From DATGEP01 sp035310125 (lineage in GTDB: Bacteria; Chloroflexota; Ktedonobacteria; Ktedonobacterales; JADMIN01): DNA of 17,925 nt. The position numbers and the translations under genes are program-made. The notes beneath the pieces were generated by a model, which saw only the letters and a program-made list of their open reading frames with translations, did no database searches and was not told where the DNA came from. The stretch lies in assembly GCA_035310125.1 (NCBI GenBank), contig DATGEP010000042.1, forward strand, positions 1-17,925. The letters are read 5' to 3'. Shown here piece by piece: positions 1 to 6,961 of this stretch. Numbering within the stretch: position 1 is the stretch's first letter; each line of letters opens with the position of its first letter.

Positions 1-1
1 G

Positions 2-154
2 GCAGGCCAGCGTTCCGTCACCATCGCTTTCGTCGGAGGCTTGCTCATCAAAACGTTCATCATTCCCGCCATCTGGGGCGCTATCAAGAGCAGGGCGTTC
101 CAAGCGTTCATGCGCTGGCTGCGCGGTGACAAGGTGAAGACCAAGGGCGCTTAA
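2..154 (+). CDS. C-terminus of a small membrane protein (5' end outside window)
   Basis: An open frame enters from the left edge and ends at a TAA, giving about 50 residues. It has one hydrophobic stretch of about 20 residues (roughly residues 6-27) followed by a basic tail rich in Lys and Arg, which fits a single membrane helix with a cytoplasmic positive C-terminus. I do not recognise the family. It reads towards the gene at 438-836, which is on the opposite strand, so the two converge on the repeat array between them. The length and hydrophobic-then-basic pattern make coding plausible, but the start and most of the protein may lie outside the window. Confidence 0.5.
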   Translation, partial: AGQRSVTIAFVGGLLIKTFIIPAIWGAIKSRAFQAFMRWLRGDKVKTKGA

Positions 155-184
155 TCTCGTCATAACTTAGTGTGGGTAGCTAGC

Positions 185-281
185 CCTTTTTGGTGGATAA
201 CTCAACCGCCTTGGTGGACAACTCGGCCTTTTTCGGTGTTGGGAGAAGCTTTTTCGGTGGGTTTATGGCTAATTTCGCGGG
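185..281. repeat. Iteron-like array of about 21-bp units with two DnaA-box-like sites
   Basis: Four copies of a GGTG-centred motif recur at near-constant spacing: TTGGTGG at 190 and 211, TCGGTGT at 233 and TCGGTGG at 254 (steps of 21, 22, 21), with a weaker TCGCGGG at 275. Units 3 and 4 share the exact 10-mer TTTTTCGGTG (229-238 and 250-259). Units 1 and 2 share GGTGGA-AACTC; on the minus strand they read TTATCCACC (192-200) and TTGTCCACC (213-221), each one base off the DnaA box TTATCCACA or its high-GC form TTGTCCACA. The array lies between two gene ends, so it is not an obvious promoter. Function is inferred only: replication origin, partition site or recombinase accessory sites. Confidence 0.5.
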
Positions 282-437
282 TATTCTTTCCGAGCCGTTC
301 TGGCAGCGATTGTGGTTGGGAACCTTGAAAATAAACCGACTCGCGAGTATGGAAACGAGACGAAGGAACCTATGTCATTCTCAGTCAGGCTCGTATGGTT
401 GGGCGCACACAAAATGAGGCTTCCATGCCATTGTCGG

Positions 438-836
438 TCATTCAGCTTCGGCTTGTTCGCCGGCTTCGGGGTCGCCTTCCTCAAACCCGCACTCCTCTAG
501 CAACGCGCAAAACTCACCCGGTTGAATGTCCCTGCCGGTGGTTTCACCGAGTTTGTACAGGAGATGGGTGGACTGTGCCAGCGCGGCCCAGCCGTCGCTA
601 TGGACCTCTAGCTGCAGCGTCAAGTTGGTGGTTGGGGTGTCAAGGTACCAGGCCATAAACATGGTGGCTTTGTCTTCGGTGCTTTGGAAGTACCCGAATG
701 TAACCGTCTCTGCTGGAACGTAGTCGTTGTCCTCTGCGTCGGGATTGCCTTCCCACACGTACCACTTCCGGTATCCTGAGTAGTCCTGCACGTGCCCGCT
801 CCCAACCTGACTAACTACAGCCGCACTACCTGCCAT
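438..836 (-). CDS. Hypothetical protein, 132 residues
   Basis: An intact frame of ordinary composition with an acidic C-terminus (many Glu in the last 20 residues) and an aromatic-rich middle. There is no signal peptide, membrane segment or motif that I recognise. It is transcribed divergently from the AlbA_2-domain gene, with a 103-bp shared upstream region that contains an 11-bp inverted repeat at 897-907. No good Shine-Dalgarno sequence precedes the ATG at 836, so the start is uncertain. Its position in the AT-richer left arm next to a recombinase suggests mobile-element cargo. Whether it is real rests on length, absence of a better opposing frame, and balanced amino-acid use. Confidence 0.55.
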   Translation of the reverse strand: MAGSAAVVSQVGSGHVQDYSGYRKWYVWEGNPDAEDNDYVPAETVTFGYFQSTEDKATMFMAWYLDTPTTNLTLQLEVHSDGWAALAQSTHLLYKLGETTGRDIQPGEFCALLEECGFEEGDPEAGEQAEAE

Positions 837-896
837 TATGGACTAAGGCTCAGCAAGGCACAGGAAGTCCTACCTGTCGAGCGGCATGTGCGTATA

Positions 897-907
897 CTTG
901 TGACAAG
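897..907. promoter_or_regulatory. Short inverted repeat between divergent genes
   Basis: CTTGT-G-ACAAG forms a perfect 5-bp inverted repeat with a 1-base centre, flanked on both sides by TAT-containing sequence (cgtatac before, cgtatat after). It sits between the divergent starts at 836 and 940, where a shared operator would be expected. That it binds a regulator is inference. Confidence 0.3.
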
Positions 908-939
908 CGTATATGACCTTGCGTACCAGCGAGGGGCTT

Positions 940-1830
940 ATGGATGTATCAGAGAGCCTTGCCTTTTGGACCTACGATACGGTTGTGACCGTTGTCGAGC
1001 GACATGAGTTTGAGCCAGCCCGTTTCGACTACAAGACGGTGTTACACCCAACGATAGCCAATGGGCGGGATGAACAACTCGCATCTGTGCGTCATACAAC
1101 ATGCTCAATGGCCAACGGCAGTGGCGGATACATTCTCTTCGGAGTACGAGACCGCAAAATGGCGGTTGCCGCTCCAAAAGACCGTATCGTCGGCATACCT
1201 GTCCCCAAAGACCCCCGTAAAGAGTTCGCTGACAAACTCAAACCAATCGAGCGAGACATTTACTTTGACGCTCAACCTATTCCCATCCCCGGTGATGCTG
1301 CGAACTGCATCTTTGTTGTCCACGTCCCGACGAGTCCACTACGTCCACATACGTGTGAGGGAGCGTTCTACATTCGCGGCGAAGGTGGTACTGCCCGACC
1401 GATGAGCTATTTTGAGGTAAGGGACCAGATGCTTTACACAGAAGGGCGGTTGCAAAAAGTTACTCTGTTACGTCTGGAACTGGCCACGTTCGTGACGGTT
1501 CTCAACATGCTCCACGACCCAACCACATGGGCAGTCCGACTTGAGCCTAGCGCGTTCAAGGTGCTACTGGCTGACGTGAGTGACATGCTGCCGCCAGAGA
1601 GCGGCCTCCTTGCCTTGCTCCATGACATTGGCAGCCGCGCAACCATTCTCAATCCGTTGCTCGACAAACAAGACCAAGTACGGGCAAAGCCCATTACAAA
1701 TTCGGGTGACGCATATGAGAGAAGTCACTTTCTGGACCACGTGCTCTCCGAAAGAACGAAGCTAGTTAATATCTGCGGCCAAGCTCAGAACCGTCTTGAA
1801 GGGGTGTTCGGTCCATTGAAGACGTCGTGA
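940..1830 (+). CDS. AlbA_2 (Schlafen-type) domain protein
   Basis: The N-terminal half matches the AlbA_2/Schlafen-like fold. A charged segment leading into FDYK (about residues 29-32 from this start) is followed by MANGSGGYILFGVRD (about 57-71), the hallmark 'A-N-x-x-G-G-x-l-x-x-G-V' pattern, and by FYIRGEGGTARPMS (about 143-156), which corresponds to the family's closing strand. Proteins of this family are often nucleic-acid-binding regulators or defence-associated proteins in bacteria. The C-terminal about 120 residues are helical-looking and unrecognised, with no ATPase or helix-turn-helix domain. I chose the ATG at 940 because GAGG (931-934) lies 5 bases upstream; the in-frame ATG at 913 would add nine residues but lacks a ribosome-binding site. 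The base composition matches the left arm, not the chromosomal genes to the right. Confidence 0.75.
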   Translation: MDVSESLAFWTYDTVVTVVERHEFEPARFDYKTVLHPTIANGRDEQLASVRHTTCSMANGSGGYILFGVRDRKMAVAAPKDRIVGIPVPKDPRKEFADKLKPIERDIYFDAQPIPIPGDAANCIFVVHVPTSPLRPHTCEGAFYIRGEGGTARPMSYFEVRDQMLYTEGRLQKVTLLRLELATFVTVLNMLHDPTTWAVRLEPSAFKVLLADVSDMLPPESGLLALLHDIGSRATILNPLLDKQDQVRAKPITNSGDAYERSHFLDHVLSERTKLVNICGQAQNRLEGVFGPLKTS

Positions 1831-2074
1831 TAGGACATGGGCGCCAGCCATACGCCTTCAATGGAATTTTGGCCTTATCACGTTCACCCAGCGGTACTTC
1901 GCCAAGTAGGCATAAGCGCTCACTTCGGTGGGCATGGCACTTGCATGTATGTCATAGCATCAAGGACGGAACCGGGGCGGCAAGGACGCATGCGTGCCCT
2001 CGTCACGATGCCAGCTGGGAACAAGCAAAACGGCCCACTCCCAACACGGAGAATGAGCCGCAACCACAGGCGTG

Positions 2075-3025
2075 TTACCGCTGTTCCCGCATCTTATCCA
2101 ACACGCTAAAGCCTTTCCGTGCATCGCGTGACTGGAACGCTCTGAGATACCCTTGCGTCGTCGCGATGTCCGTATGGCCCAACAAGCGGGAGAGCTTAAA
2201 CAGGTCGCCACCGTTGGCAAGGTAATTGTACGCGAATGTGTGCCGGAAGTCGTGGCAGGAACAGCGCATGCCCGTAATGCCGGTAATAGTCTTCAGTCGG
2301 AGCATCACTGCTTCCAGTCCATGTGCCGCCAGCGGCCTACGGTCACGAGTCAGGAACACGTGGTTGACACCTGGGGCATGTGGCCGGAACCGATGAATGT
2401 AGCGATGGAGTTGCTGCCTGGACGCTTGGCCCAACCCTATCTCTCGTTCCTTCCTTCCCTTCCCAAACACGATGATGTATGAGTCTTGCTTATCGAGACG
2501 TACCCTGTCCAACGTGAGTCCGCACAGCTCCGCTTGCCGGATGCCTGTATCGAGCAATATAGCTACGATAGCCTTGTCTCGTTCAGCAATCCAAGGGTAC
2601 TGAATGTCTCCCGGTCGCTCGCATGCCTTGAAGAGTTGGTTGACTTGGGTTGGGGTGAAGACCGGAATAACCCGCACTTCCTTCTTTGGCATGTCTAGCT
2701 TCTTCGTCACGCGCTCAGGCAGCATGTCGTCTTTGATGCACCAGTTGAGGAACGCCTTGATAACGCGGGCATAGCCGTGTAGGGTTTGTCCGGTTAGCAG
2801 CTTACCCGTTGCCACTGACGGCGTGACGCGCAGGCGAGCCAGGAACTCGTTGAAGTGGCGCTTGTCCACGTCCTCTACGTCACATACTGGTTGGGGATGC
2901 AGCTCGCAGGTGTGGGTTTCGGCCCAGGAGAAGAAGGCGGTAAGGCTGCGTTCGTAGCCACGTCGGGTGTAAGGCGTGAAGTCTTTGGCGAAGAAGAAGG
3001 CGGTAAGGGCAGCAGACGTTTTCAT
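2075..3025 (-). CDS. Tyrosine recombinase/integrase (XerC/D-like)
   Basis: At 316 residues it has the full length of a simple XerC/D-type recombinase. The N-terminal core-binding (SAM-like) domain spans about residues 1-110. The catalytic domain carries all expected residues: Arg163 (TGIRQAELCGL), Lys189 (GKGRKER), His258 and Arg261 (HDFRH), His284 (LLGH) and the nucleophile Tyr293 (TQGY). It should therefore be active in site-specific strand exchange, either integrating or excising the left-arm element. The ATG is preceded by the hairpin GAAGAC-TT-GTCTTC rather than a clear ribosome-binding site, and it overlaps the stop of a 78-codon upstream frame by ATGA, so coupled translation is possible. 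It is the rightmost clear gene of the AT-richer segment, the usual place for an integrase near an element end. It is not a housekeeping XerC or XerD on present evidence. Confidence 0.93.
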   Translation of the reverse strand: MKTSAALTAFFFAKDFTPYTRRGYERSLTAFFSWAETHTCELHPQPVCDVEDVDKRHFNEFLARLRVTPSVATGKLLTGQTLHGYARVIKAFLNWCIKDDMLPERVTKKLDMPKKEVRVIPVFTPTQVNQLFKACERPGDIQYPWIAERDKAIVAILLDTGIRQAELCGLTLDRVRLDKQDSYIIVFGKGRKEREIGLGQASRQQLHRYIHRFRPHAPGVNHVFLTRDRRPLAAHGLEAVMLRLKTITGITGMRCSCHDFRHTFAYNYLANGGDLFKLSRLLGHTDIATTQGYLRAFQSRDARKGFSVLDKMREQR

Positions 3026-3577
3026 GAAGACAAGTCTTCCCTGTTCACTATTGCTTGTCTGCCATGAAGTGAGGAAATTTCGGGAGTTAGGTTAAGTAGG
3101 CATCCTAAGTCTGCCCTGTCTGCCAGTTTCAGCAACCGCCCGAGATAAGTGTATGACGCTGTGGGGTCATTGTGGCATCGGACGGGTAGAGGTGTCAAGC
3201 GACGGTGGAGTCGGCGGGCATGGTAAAAAGCGCATGGAGAGGTCGAACGCCAGGCCAACTATCAATGGAGCGGAGAGATGGCGGACCTGTTGCGGCGAGC
3301 GGTAGAGCAAATTGAGCAGCCGCCGGATGAAGCGCAGAATGATCACGGAATAGTAGTGAGCCGCAAGGATGATCGGCGTCTAACCCTACCGCCTATCGCA
3401 GCGTGATACGTAGCCGTGTTGCCCATCTACGAACGAAGTCCCACGGCGTTACTGATGGGTGCAAACGACGTTACCATCGGAGAGGAGTCCGATCTCGCGA
3501 CACTCGCGGATCGCCTCGTGTCGTGCCAGCGCGACGTTTGATATCCGTCGAACTCACACGTGTCAGGACCGCCACCG
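3026..3577. other. Gene-poor boundary between element and chromosome
   Basis: This stretch of about 550 bases separates the recombinase from the MATE transporter, and base composition rises across it. On the minus strand a 78-codon frame (3022-3258) overlaps the recombinase start by ATGA, but its composition (Arg, Leu and His rich, no motif) does not convince me that it is a gene. On the plus strand there is a micro-ORF at 3278-3406, listed separately. TAGG-cat-CCTA around 3100-3115 and GAAGAC-aa-GTCTTC at 3026-3039 are small inverted repeats that could belong to a recombination core site. No attachment-site duplication is visible because the left end of the element lies outside the window. 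Confidence 0.4.
3278..3406 (+). pseudogene. Antitoxin-like micro-ORF, 42 residues, possibly a truncated remnant
   Basis: The ATG at 3278 follows a purine-rich GGAGCGGAGAG, a good ribosome-binding site. The first 20 residues, beginning MADLLRRAVEQIEQ, have the amphipathic helix pattern LLxRAxxxIxxLPxxxQ seen at the N-termini of many short antitoxin-like proteins of toxin-antitoxin pairs. After about residue 20 the resemblance stops and the rest (Arg/Asp rich, then Pro/Ile/Ala) looks like out-of-frame or degraded sequence. No toxin gene follows. I read it as the remnant of an antitoxin gene broken at the element boundary; a small intact protein is the alternative. Confidence 0.3.
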
Positions 3578-5107
3578 ATGCGCGCCATTCTCCCCACGAA
3601 GTCTCGTCGCGTCGCCGCCTCGCTGGTAACGGCGCACCGCTCCTGGCGACCGGGCGCTGTCGTGAGCGGCATGGTGGGCATCGTCGCACGGCGCGGTTTG
3701 CGCGCACATGTAGCCCGCCCGCGTGGAGAACATCCTACCGTCAGCGACCGTGAGCTGCGCGGGCGCGTCTGGGCGCTGGCGCTGCCAGCTATCGGCGAGC
3801 AGCTTCTGACGCTGGGCGTCGGGACGTCAGACACGTTCCTCTCTGGCCACCTCTCCTCCGCCGCGACCGCGCACCTGGGCTACGGTCGCGCGACGGCCGT
3901 GACGGCGGTTGGCGTGGCTTCAACCGCCGCGTGGGTGGCGATGACGGCGTTCTTCGCCATCAATATTGGCGTCACCGCGCTGGTCGCGCGCGCCACTGGG
4001 GCGAAGGATCGGCGCCTCGCGGGCCACGCCGCCGGGCAAGGTATCATGTTGGGGCTGGTCGCGGGATGTGTGCTGCTGCTCGCAGCGGTGCCGCTGGCTA
4101 CGTTCATCGCGCGCGTGCTCGGCGTGGATGGGCAGGTGGCCGATCTCGTCGCCACATTCCTGCGTGTGTACAGTCTGGCGTTCCCGGCGACCGGCGCCGC
4201 CTCGGCGTGTACGGCGGCGATGCGCGGCGCGGGCGACGCGCGCCGTCCGCTGGCGGTTATGCTGTGCGTCAACGGCATCAACATCCTCGCCTCGTGGTCG
4301 CTCATGAACGGCGTGCCGGGGCTGGGTATCGCGCCAATCGGTGTTCTCGGCTCGGCTTGTGGGGCCGCGGCGGGCTGGGTTGTCGGCTGCGGCGTCGCCC
4401 TCACGATGCTCAGTCGCCGGCACCCGCGTGCCCCACAGATTACCCGCGCCGCCCTGCGCCCCAACTGGCCGCTCGCGCAGCGTGTGCTGCGTGTCGGGCT
4501 GCCCTCGGCTGCCGAGCTTACGGTATTTCAGCTTGGGATCATCAGCTTCCTGCGCTTCGTGGTGCCACTGGGCGCGGCGGCCTATGCCGCCAACACGGCG
4601 ATCAACACCGTCGAAAGCATCGGCACGCTGCCGGGCATCGGCTTCTCGGTCGCCACGACGACCATCGTCGGGCAGGCGCTCGGTGCGGCTGATCCAGCGC
4701 TTGCGCAGCGAGCTATCTGGGCGTCGCTGCGGCCCTGTCTGCTGGTCATGAGCGCGGTCGCACTGGTCGTAGGGTTGCTCCCGCATGTGGTGCTGGGGAT
4801 GTTCGTCGCGGATGCGTCGGTGCTTCAGGCCGGGGGCACGGCTATGCGCCTGTCATTCTTCACCCTGCCGGCATCGGGAGCCGCGTTCGTCTTTATCGGG
4901 GCGCTGCGCGGCGCGGGGGATACCAAGTTTCCTGTGCTGGTGCGGGCGGCGGGAACGTGGGGCGTGCGGGTGCCGCTGGCGCTCCTGGTCATTCCGCTGC
5001 TCGGCTTGCCCGGCGCACGCCTGGCGATGGTGGTGGATTTCTGCACCGAGGCGAGCATTACGTACCTGCGCGTGCGCAGTGGGCGGTGGCACCGGACGTC
5101 GGTGTGA
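3578..5107 (+). CDS. MATE-family multidrug/cation efflux transporter
   Basis: This is a polytopic membrane protein with about 12 hydrophobic segments and the two-fold repeat of MATE transporters. The first bundle opens with ALPAIGEQLLTLGVGTSDTF and SGHL (about residues 68-92), typical of the family's first helix. The equivalent loop motifs MRGAGD (about 215-220) and LRGAGDTK (about 443-450) mark the two halves. Family members exchange Na+ or H+ for cationic drugs or metabolites across the inner membrane. The start is uncertain: GTG 3560, ATG 3578 and ATG 3671 are all in frame. Starting at 3671 removes an Arg/Pro-rich extension and gives about 478 residues, closer to the family norm of 450-480. 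No partner gene follows; it appears monocistronic, transcribed away from the recombinase. Confidence 0.92.
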   Translation: MRAILPTKSRRVAASLVTAHRSWRPGAVVSGMVGIVARRGLRAHVARPRGEHPTVSDRELRGRVWALALPAIGEQLLTLGVGTSDTFLSGHLSSAATAHLGYGRATAVTAVGVASTAAWVAMTAFFAINIGVTALVARATGAKDRRLAGHAAGQGIMLGLVAGCVLLLAAVPLATFIARVLGVDGQVADLVATFLRVYSLAFPATGAASACTAAMRGAGDARRPLAVMLCVNGINILASWSLMNGVPGLGIAPIGVLGSACGAAAGWVVGCGVALTMLSRRHPRAPQITRAALRPNWPLAQRVLRVGLPSAAELTVFQLGIISFLRFVVPLGAAAYAANTAINTVESIGTLPGIGFSVATTTIVGQALGAADPALAQRAIWASLRPCLLVMSAVALVVGLLPHVVLGMFVADASVLQAGGTAMRLSFFTLPASGAAFVFIGALRGAGDTKFPVLVRAAGTWGVRVPLALLVIPLLGLPGARLAMVVDFCTEASITYLRVRSGRWHRTSV

Positions 5108-5755
5108 GCGGTGGCGGTGTGATTGACCCCGCCGCGGAGCGAGGATAGCCAGAGACAGACCCGGTGGTCAACACCCGCTCAAGCAGATCGGCACAATGGT
5201 GGCCCTGTCTACCAGCCACGCTGGTGAATTTGGCAGAGTGCAACGTGTTCGCACTACTGGTCGCGTCGCGTCTTCGGCGAGCGGGTCTTCGACGTCGGGC
5301 AGGCTCGGCATCCGGCGAGATAGGCTGTATGTCTTCCACGCAGGTAGTATCGCGGGAAGCGCTTTACTGTGACTCAGCGGTAGACAAAGGGTGAGGAAGC
5401 TCACACCGCAGTACACCCCGTCGAGCCGCGCCCTATCGGGCCAACACGATCCCGGCAACTGGAAGCGTCCAGCTTCGCCTCGCCACGTGCCCGTGTCCAA
5501 CCCCGCGTGGACGCTCATGCATGCTGTGCGGATTTCGGGGTATCCCGTTCGAGAGGTGTACCACGGTGGAGGAACGACAGTGTCCTACATGCCTTCATTC
5601 TGGATACTATTATGCTTCCTCTGGTAGCGTCAGCGGTCATCGCAACGCTTACAGCAGCCGGAAACGCGGTGTGGGCGCTCGGTCGTGCCGCAGTCCAGGC
5701 AGGCGTCGTGGCAATAGCCCATCGTGCGGTGCGCTGTCGGTTCCCACGCACGACA
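5108..5755. other. Gene-poor region with weak small frames
   Basis: No convincing gene lies in about 650 bases. Two things deserve mention. First, a frame opening with GTG at 5566 reads VEERQCPTCLHSGYYY and later GHRN-Y, resembling the zinc-ribbon start of IS1-like transposases, but a second CxxC is missing and the frame runs on antisense through the tRNA gene, so it would be only a relic. Second, GGAGGA precedes a GTG at 5580 that opens a 15-codon hydrophobic frame, whose end overlaps an ATG at 5612 that opens a 52-codon frame (5612-5770) with one possible membrane helix; this second frame runs into the tRNA terminator hairpin, which argues against it. Nothing else is visible. Confidence 0.35.
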
Positions 5756-5795
5756 AAGCCCCTGTGCTGACGCTGTCCGCGTGGTACAGGGGCTT
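5756..5795 (-). terminator. Rho-independent terminator of the tRNA-Arg gene
   Basis: Perfect 10-bp arms AAGCCCCTGT (5756-5765) and ACAGGGGCTT (5786-5795) flank a 20-base loop. Read on the minus strand, the stem ends in a short T run (GGGGCTTTGTCG) and begins 29 bases past the 3' end of the tRNA gene, the expected position for its terminator. Confidence 0.75.
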
Positions 5796-5824
5796 CTCGG
5801 AGGCGATTATGGGTTGTTGTTGGG

Positions 5825-5896
5825 TGCCCCCAGGGCGACTCGAACGCCCGCACCCGGCTCCGGAGGCCGGTGCTCTATCCGCTGAGCTATGGGGGC
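5825..5896 (-). tRNA. tRNA-Arg (anticodon CCG)
   Basis: The minus strand folds into a full cloverleaf of 72 bases: acceptor GCCCCCA/TGGGGGC, D-stem GCTC/GAGC with loop AGCGGATA, anticodon stem CCGGC/GCCGG around loop CTCCGGA (anticodon CCG, reading CGG codons), a 4-base variable loop, T-stem GGGCG/CGCCC with loop TTCGAGT, and discriminator A. The 3' CCA is not encoded (CCCA follows the discriminator), so it would have to be added by CCA-adding enzyme. It is flanked by its own promoter and terminator, so it is probably a single-gene transcript. No partial copy of its 3' end is visible elsewhere in the window, so there is no sign that it served as the attachment site of the left-arm element. 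Confidence 0.97.
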
Positions 5897-5923
5897 CAGC
5901 GGCGCGCTGCCGCGCACGGACCA

Positions 5924-5952
5924 AGTGTAGCACATGCGCACGGCAACTTCAA
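5924..5952 (-). promoter_or_regulatory. Sigma-70-type promoter of tRNA-Arg
   Basis: On the minus strand, -35 TTGAAG (5952-5947) and -10 TACACT (5929-5924) are separated by exactly 17 bases. The -10 ends about 28 bases upstream of the mature tRNA 5' end, leaving a short leader of about 20 bases for RNase P to remove. Confidence 0.65.
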
Positions 5953-6045
5953 GGAATGCCGAGAGCGACAGGGTCGTTCGAGGCTCCTGCACGTCTCCCG
6001 GTCCGCGCGGACGTGCGGCGTGGCGGTACAGCAACGCGCTGAGCG

Positions 6046-6936
6046 TTACGCTATAGGCGTGCCGGTGAGCCACGCCAGCGCCTCGCGATACCGGGCGGCA
6101 GTGCCTGCGACGATATCGGGCGGCAGCTCCGGGGCGGGCGGCTGTTTGTTCCAACCACTGCGCTCCAGCCAGTCGCGCACGAACTGCTTGTCGAAGCTCG
6201 GCGGCGACACGCCTGGATGGTAGTCGCTGACGGCCCAGAAGCGCGACGAATCCGGGGTCAACAGCTCGTCAATCAACAAAAGCTGCCCATCGAGCAGGCC
6301 GAACTCCATTTTGGTGTCGGCGATCAGGATGCCGCGGTCCAGCGCGTAGCTCGCGGCGGCGCGATAGATGGCGATGCTCGTCCGCGCCAGCGCCTCGCCG
6401 AGATCCTCGCCGACGACATTCTTCATCTCTGTGAGGGAGACGTTGATGTCGTGCCCGGAATCCGACTTGGTAGCCGGCGTAAATATCGGCTCAGGGAGCG
6501 CGTCCGCCTGGCGCAGTCCCGGCGCGAGACGCACCCCGCAGACTGTGCCCGTCTCCCGGTAGTCTTGCCACGCGCTGCCCGCCAGGTAGCCGCGCACAAC
6601 GCACTCGTAGTTAATGCGCCGCGCCTTGCGGACGATCATAAAGCGGCCCGCTATCTCCTCAGCATAGGGGCGCGCGGCTTCTGGCAAATCCGCCACGTTC
6701 GTGCTGAGGAGGTGATTGCGCATGATGTCGCCGGTGCGGCCAAACCAGAACGCCGAAAGCTGTGTCAGCACATGCCCTTTACCGGGAATGCCGTTGGGCA
6801 GGACGCAATCGAAGGCCGAAAGCCGGTCGGTGGTCACCATGAGCAGCGTGTCACCTAGATCGTAGGTATCGCGAACCTTTCCGGTGCCGAATCGCGGCAA
6901 GGGAAGATTGGTGGAGAGCAGAACCGCCTCAGACAT
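6046..6936 (-). CDS. purC: Phosphoribosylaminoimidazole-succinocarboxamide synthase (SAICAR synthetase)
   Basis: It catalyses the ATP-dependent ligation of aspartate to CAIR in de novo purine synthesis, in the cytosol. At 296 residues it is of the longer SAICAR-synthetase type. Family signatures are complete and in order: GKVRDTYD (19-26), TTDRLSAFD (35-43), ECVVRGYLAGSAW (111-123), PEPIFTPATKSDSGHD (148-163), ADTKMEFGL (206-214) and DELLTPDSSRFW (223-234). A strong AGGAGG lies 4-5 bases before the ATG. It is the second gene of a minus-strand pair with the alpha/beta hydrolase, 25 bases downstream of that gene's stop. No other purine genes are adjacent, so purC is detached from a pur operon here. 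Confidence 0.97.
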   Translation of the reverse strand: MSEAVLLSTNLPLPRFGTGKVRDTYDLGDTLLMVTTDRLSAFDCVLPNGIPGKGHVLTQLSAFWFGRTGDIMRNHLLSTNVADLPEAARPYAEEIAGRFMIVRKARRINYECVVRGYLAGSAWQDYRETGTVCGVRLAPGLRQADALPEPIFTPATKSDSGHDINVSLTEMKNVVGEDLGEALARTSIAIYRAAASYALDRGILIADTKMEFGLLDGQLLLIDELLTPDSSRFWAVSDYHPGVSPPSFDKQFVRDWLERSGWNKQPPAPELPPDIVAGTAARYREALAWLTGTPIA

Positions 6937-6961
6937 GCGTCCTCCTGATAGTACGCTGATT

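Noticed and set aside
1946..1961. Exact 16-base match TGTATGTCATAGCATC also at 15463-15478, considered as an attachment-site pair.
   Set aside because: The second copy is inside the GT2 coding region, similarity stops on both sides, and the 13.5 kb between holds ordinary chromosomal genes. A chance match is likeliest.
3920..4786. Long open frame on the minus strand opposite the MATE gene.
   Set aside because: Arg, Gln, His and Asp rich composition without motifs is typical of an antisense shadow of a GC-rich membrane-protein gene.
5168..5518. Minus-strand 116-codon frame downstream of the MATE gene.
   Set aside because: No motif, no ribosome-binding site, irregular composition and several overlapping frames of equal quality.
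5825..5896. tRNA-Arg as the integration site of the left-arm element.
   Set aside because: It lies almost 3 kb from the recombinase with the MATE gene between, and no copy of the tRNA 3' end is seen elsewhere in the window.
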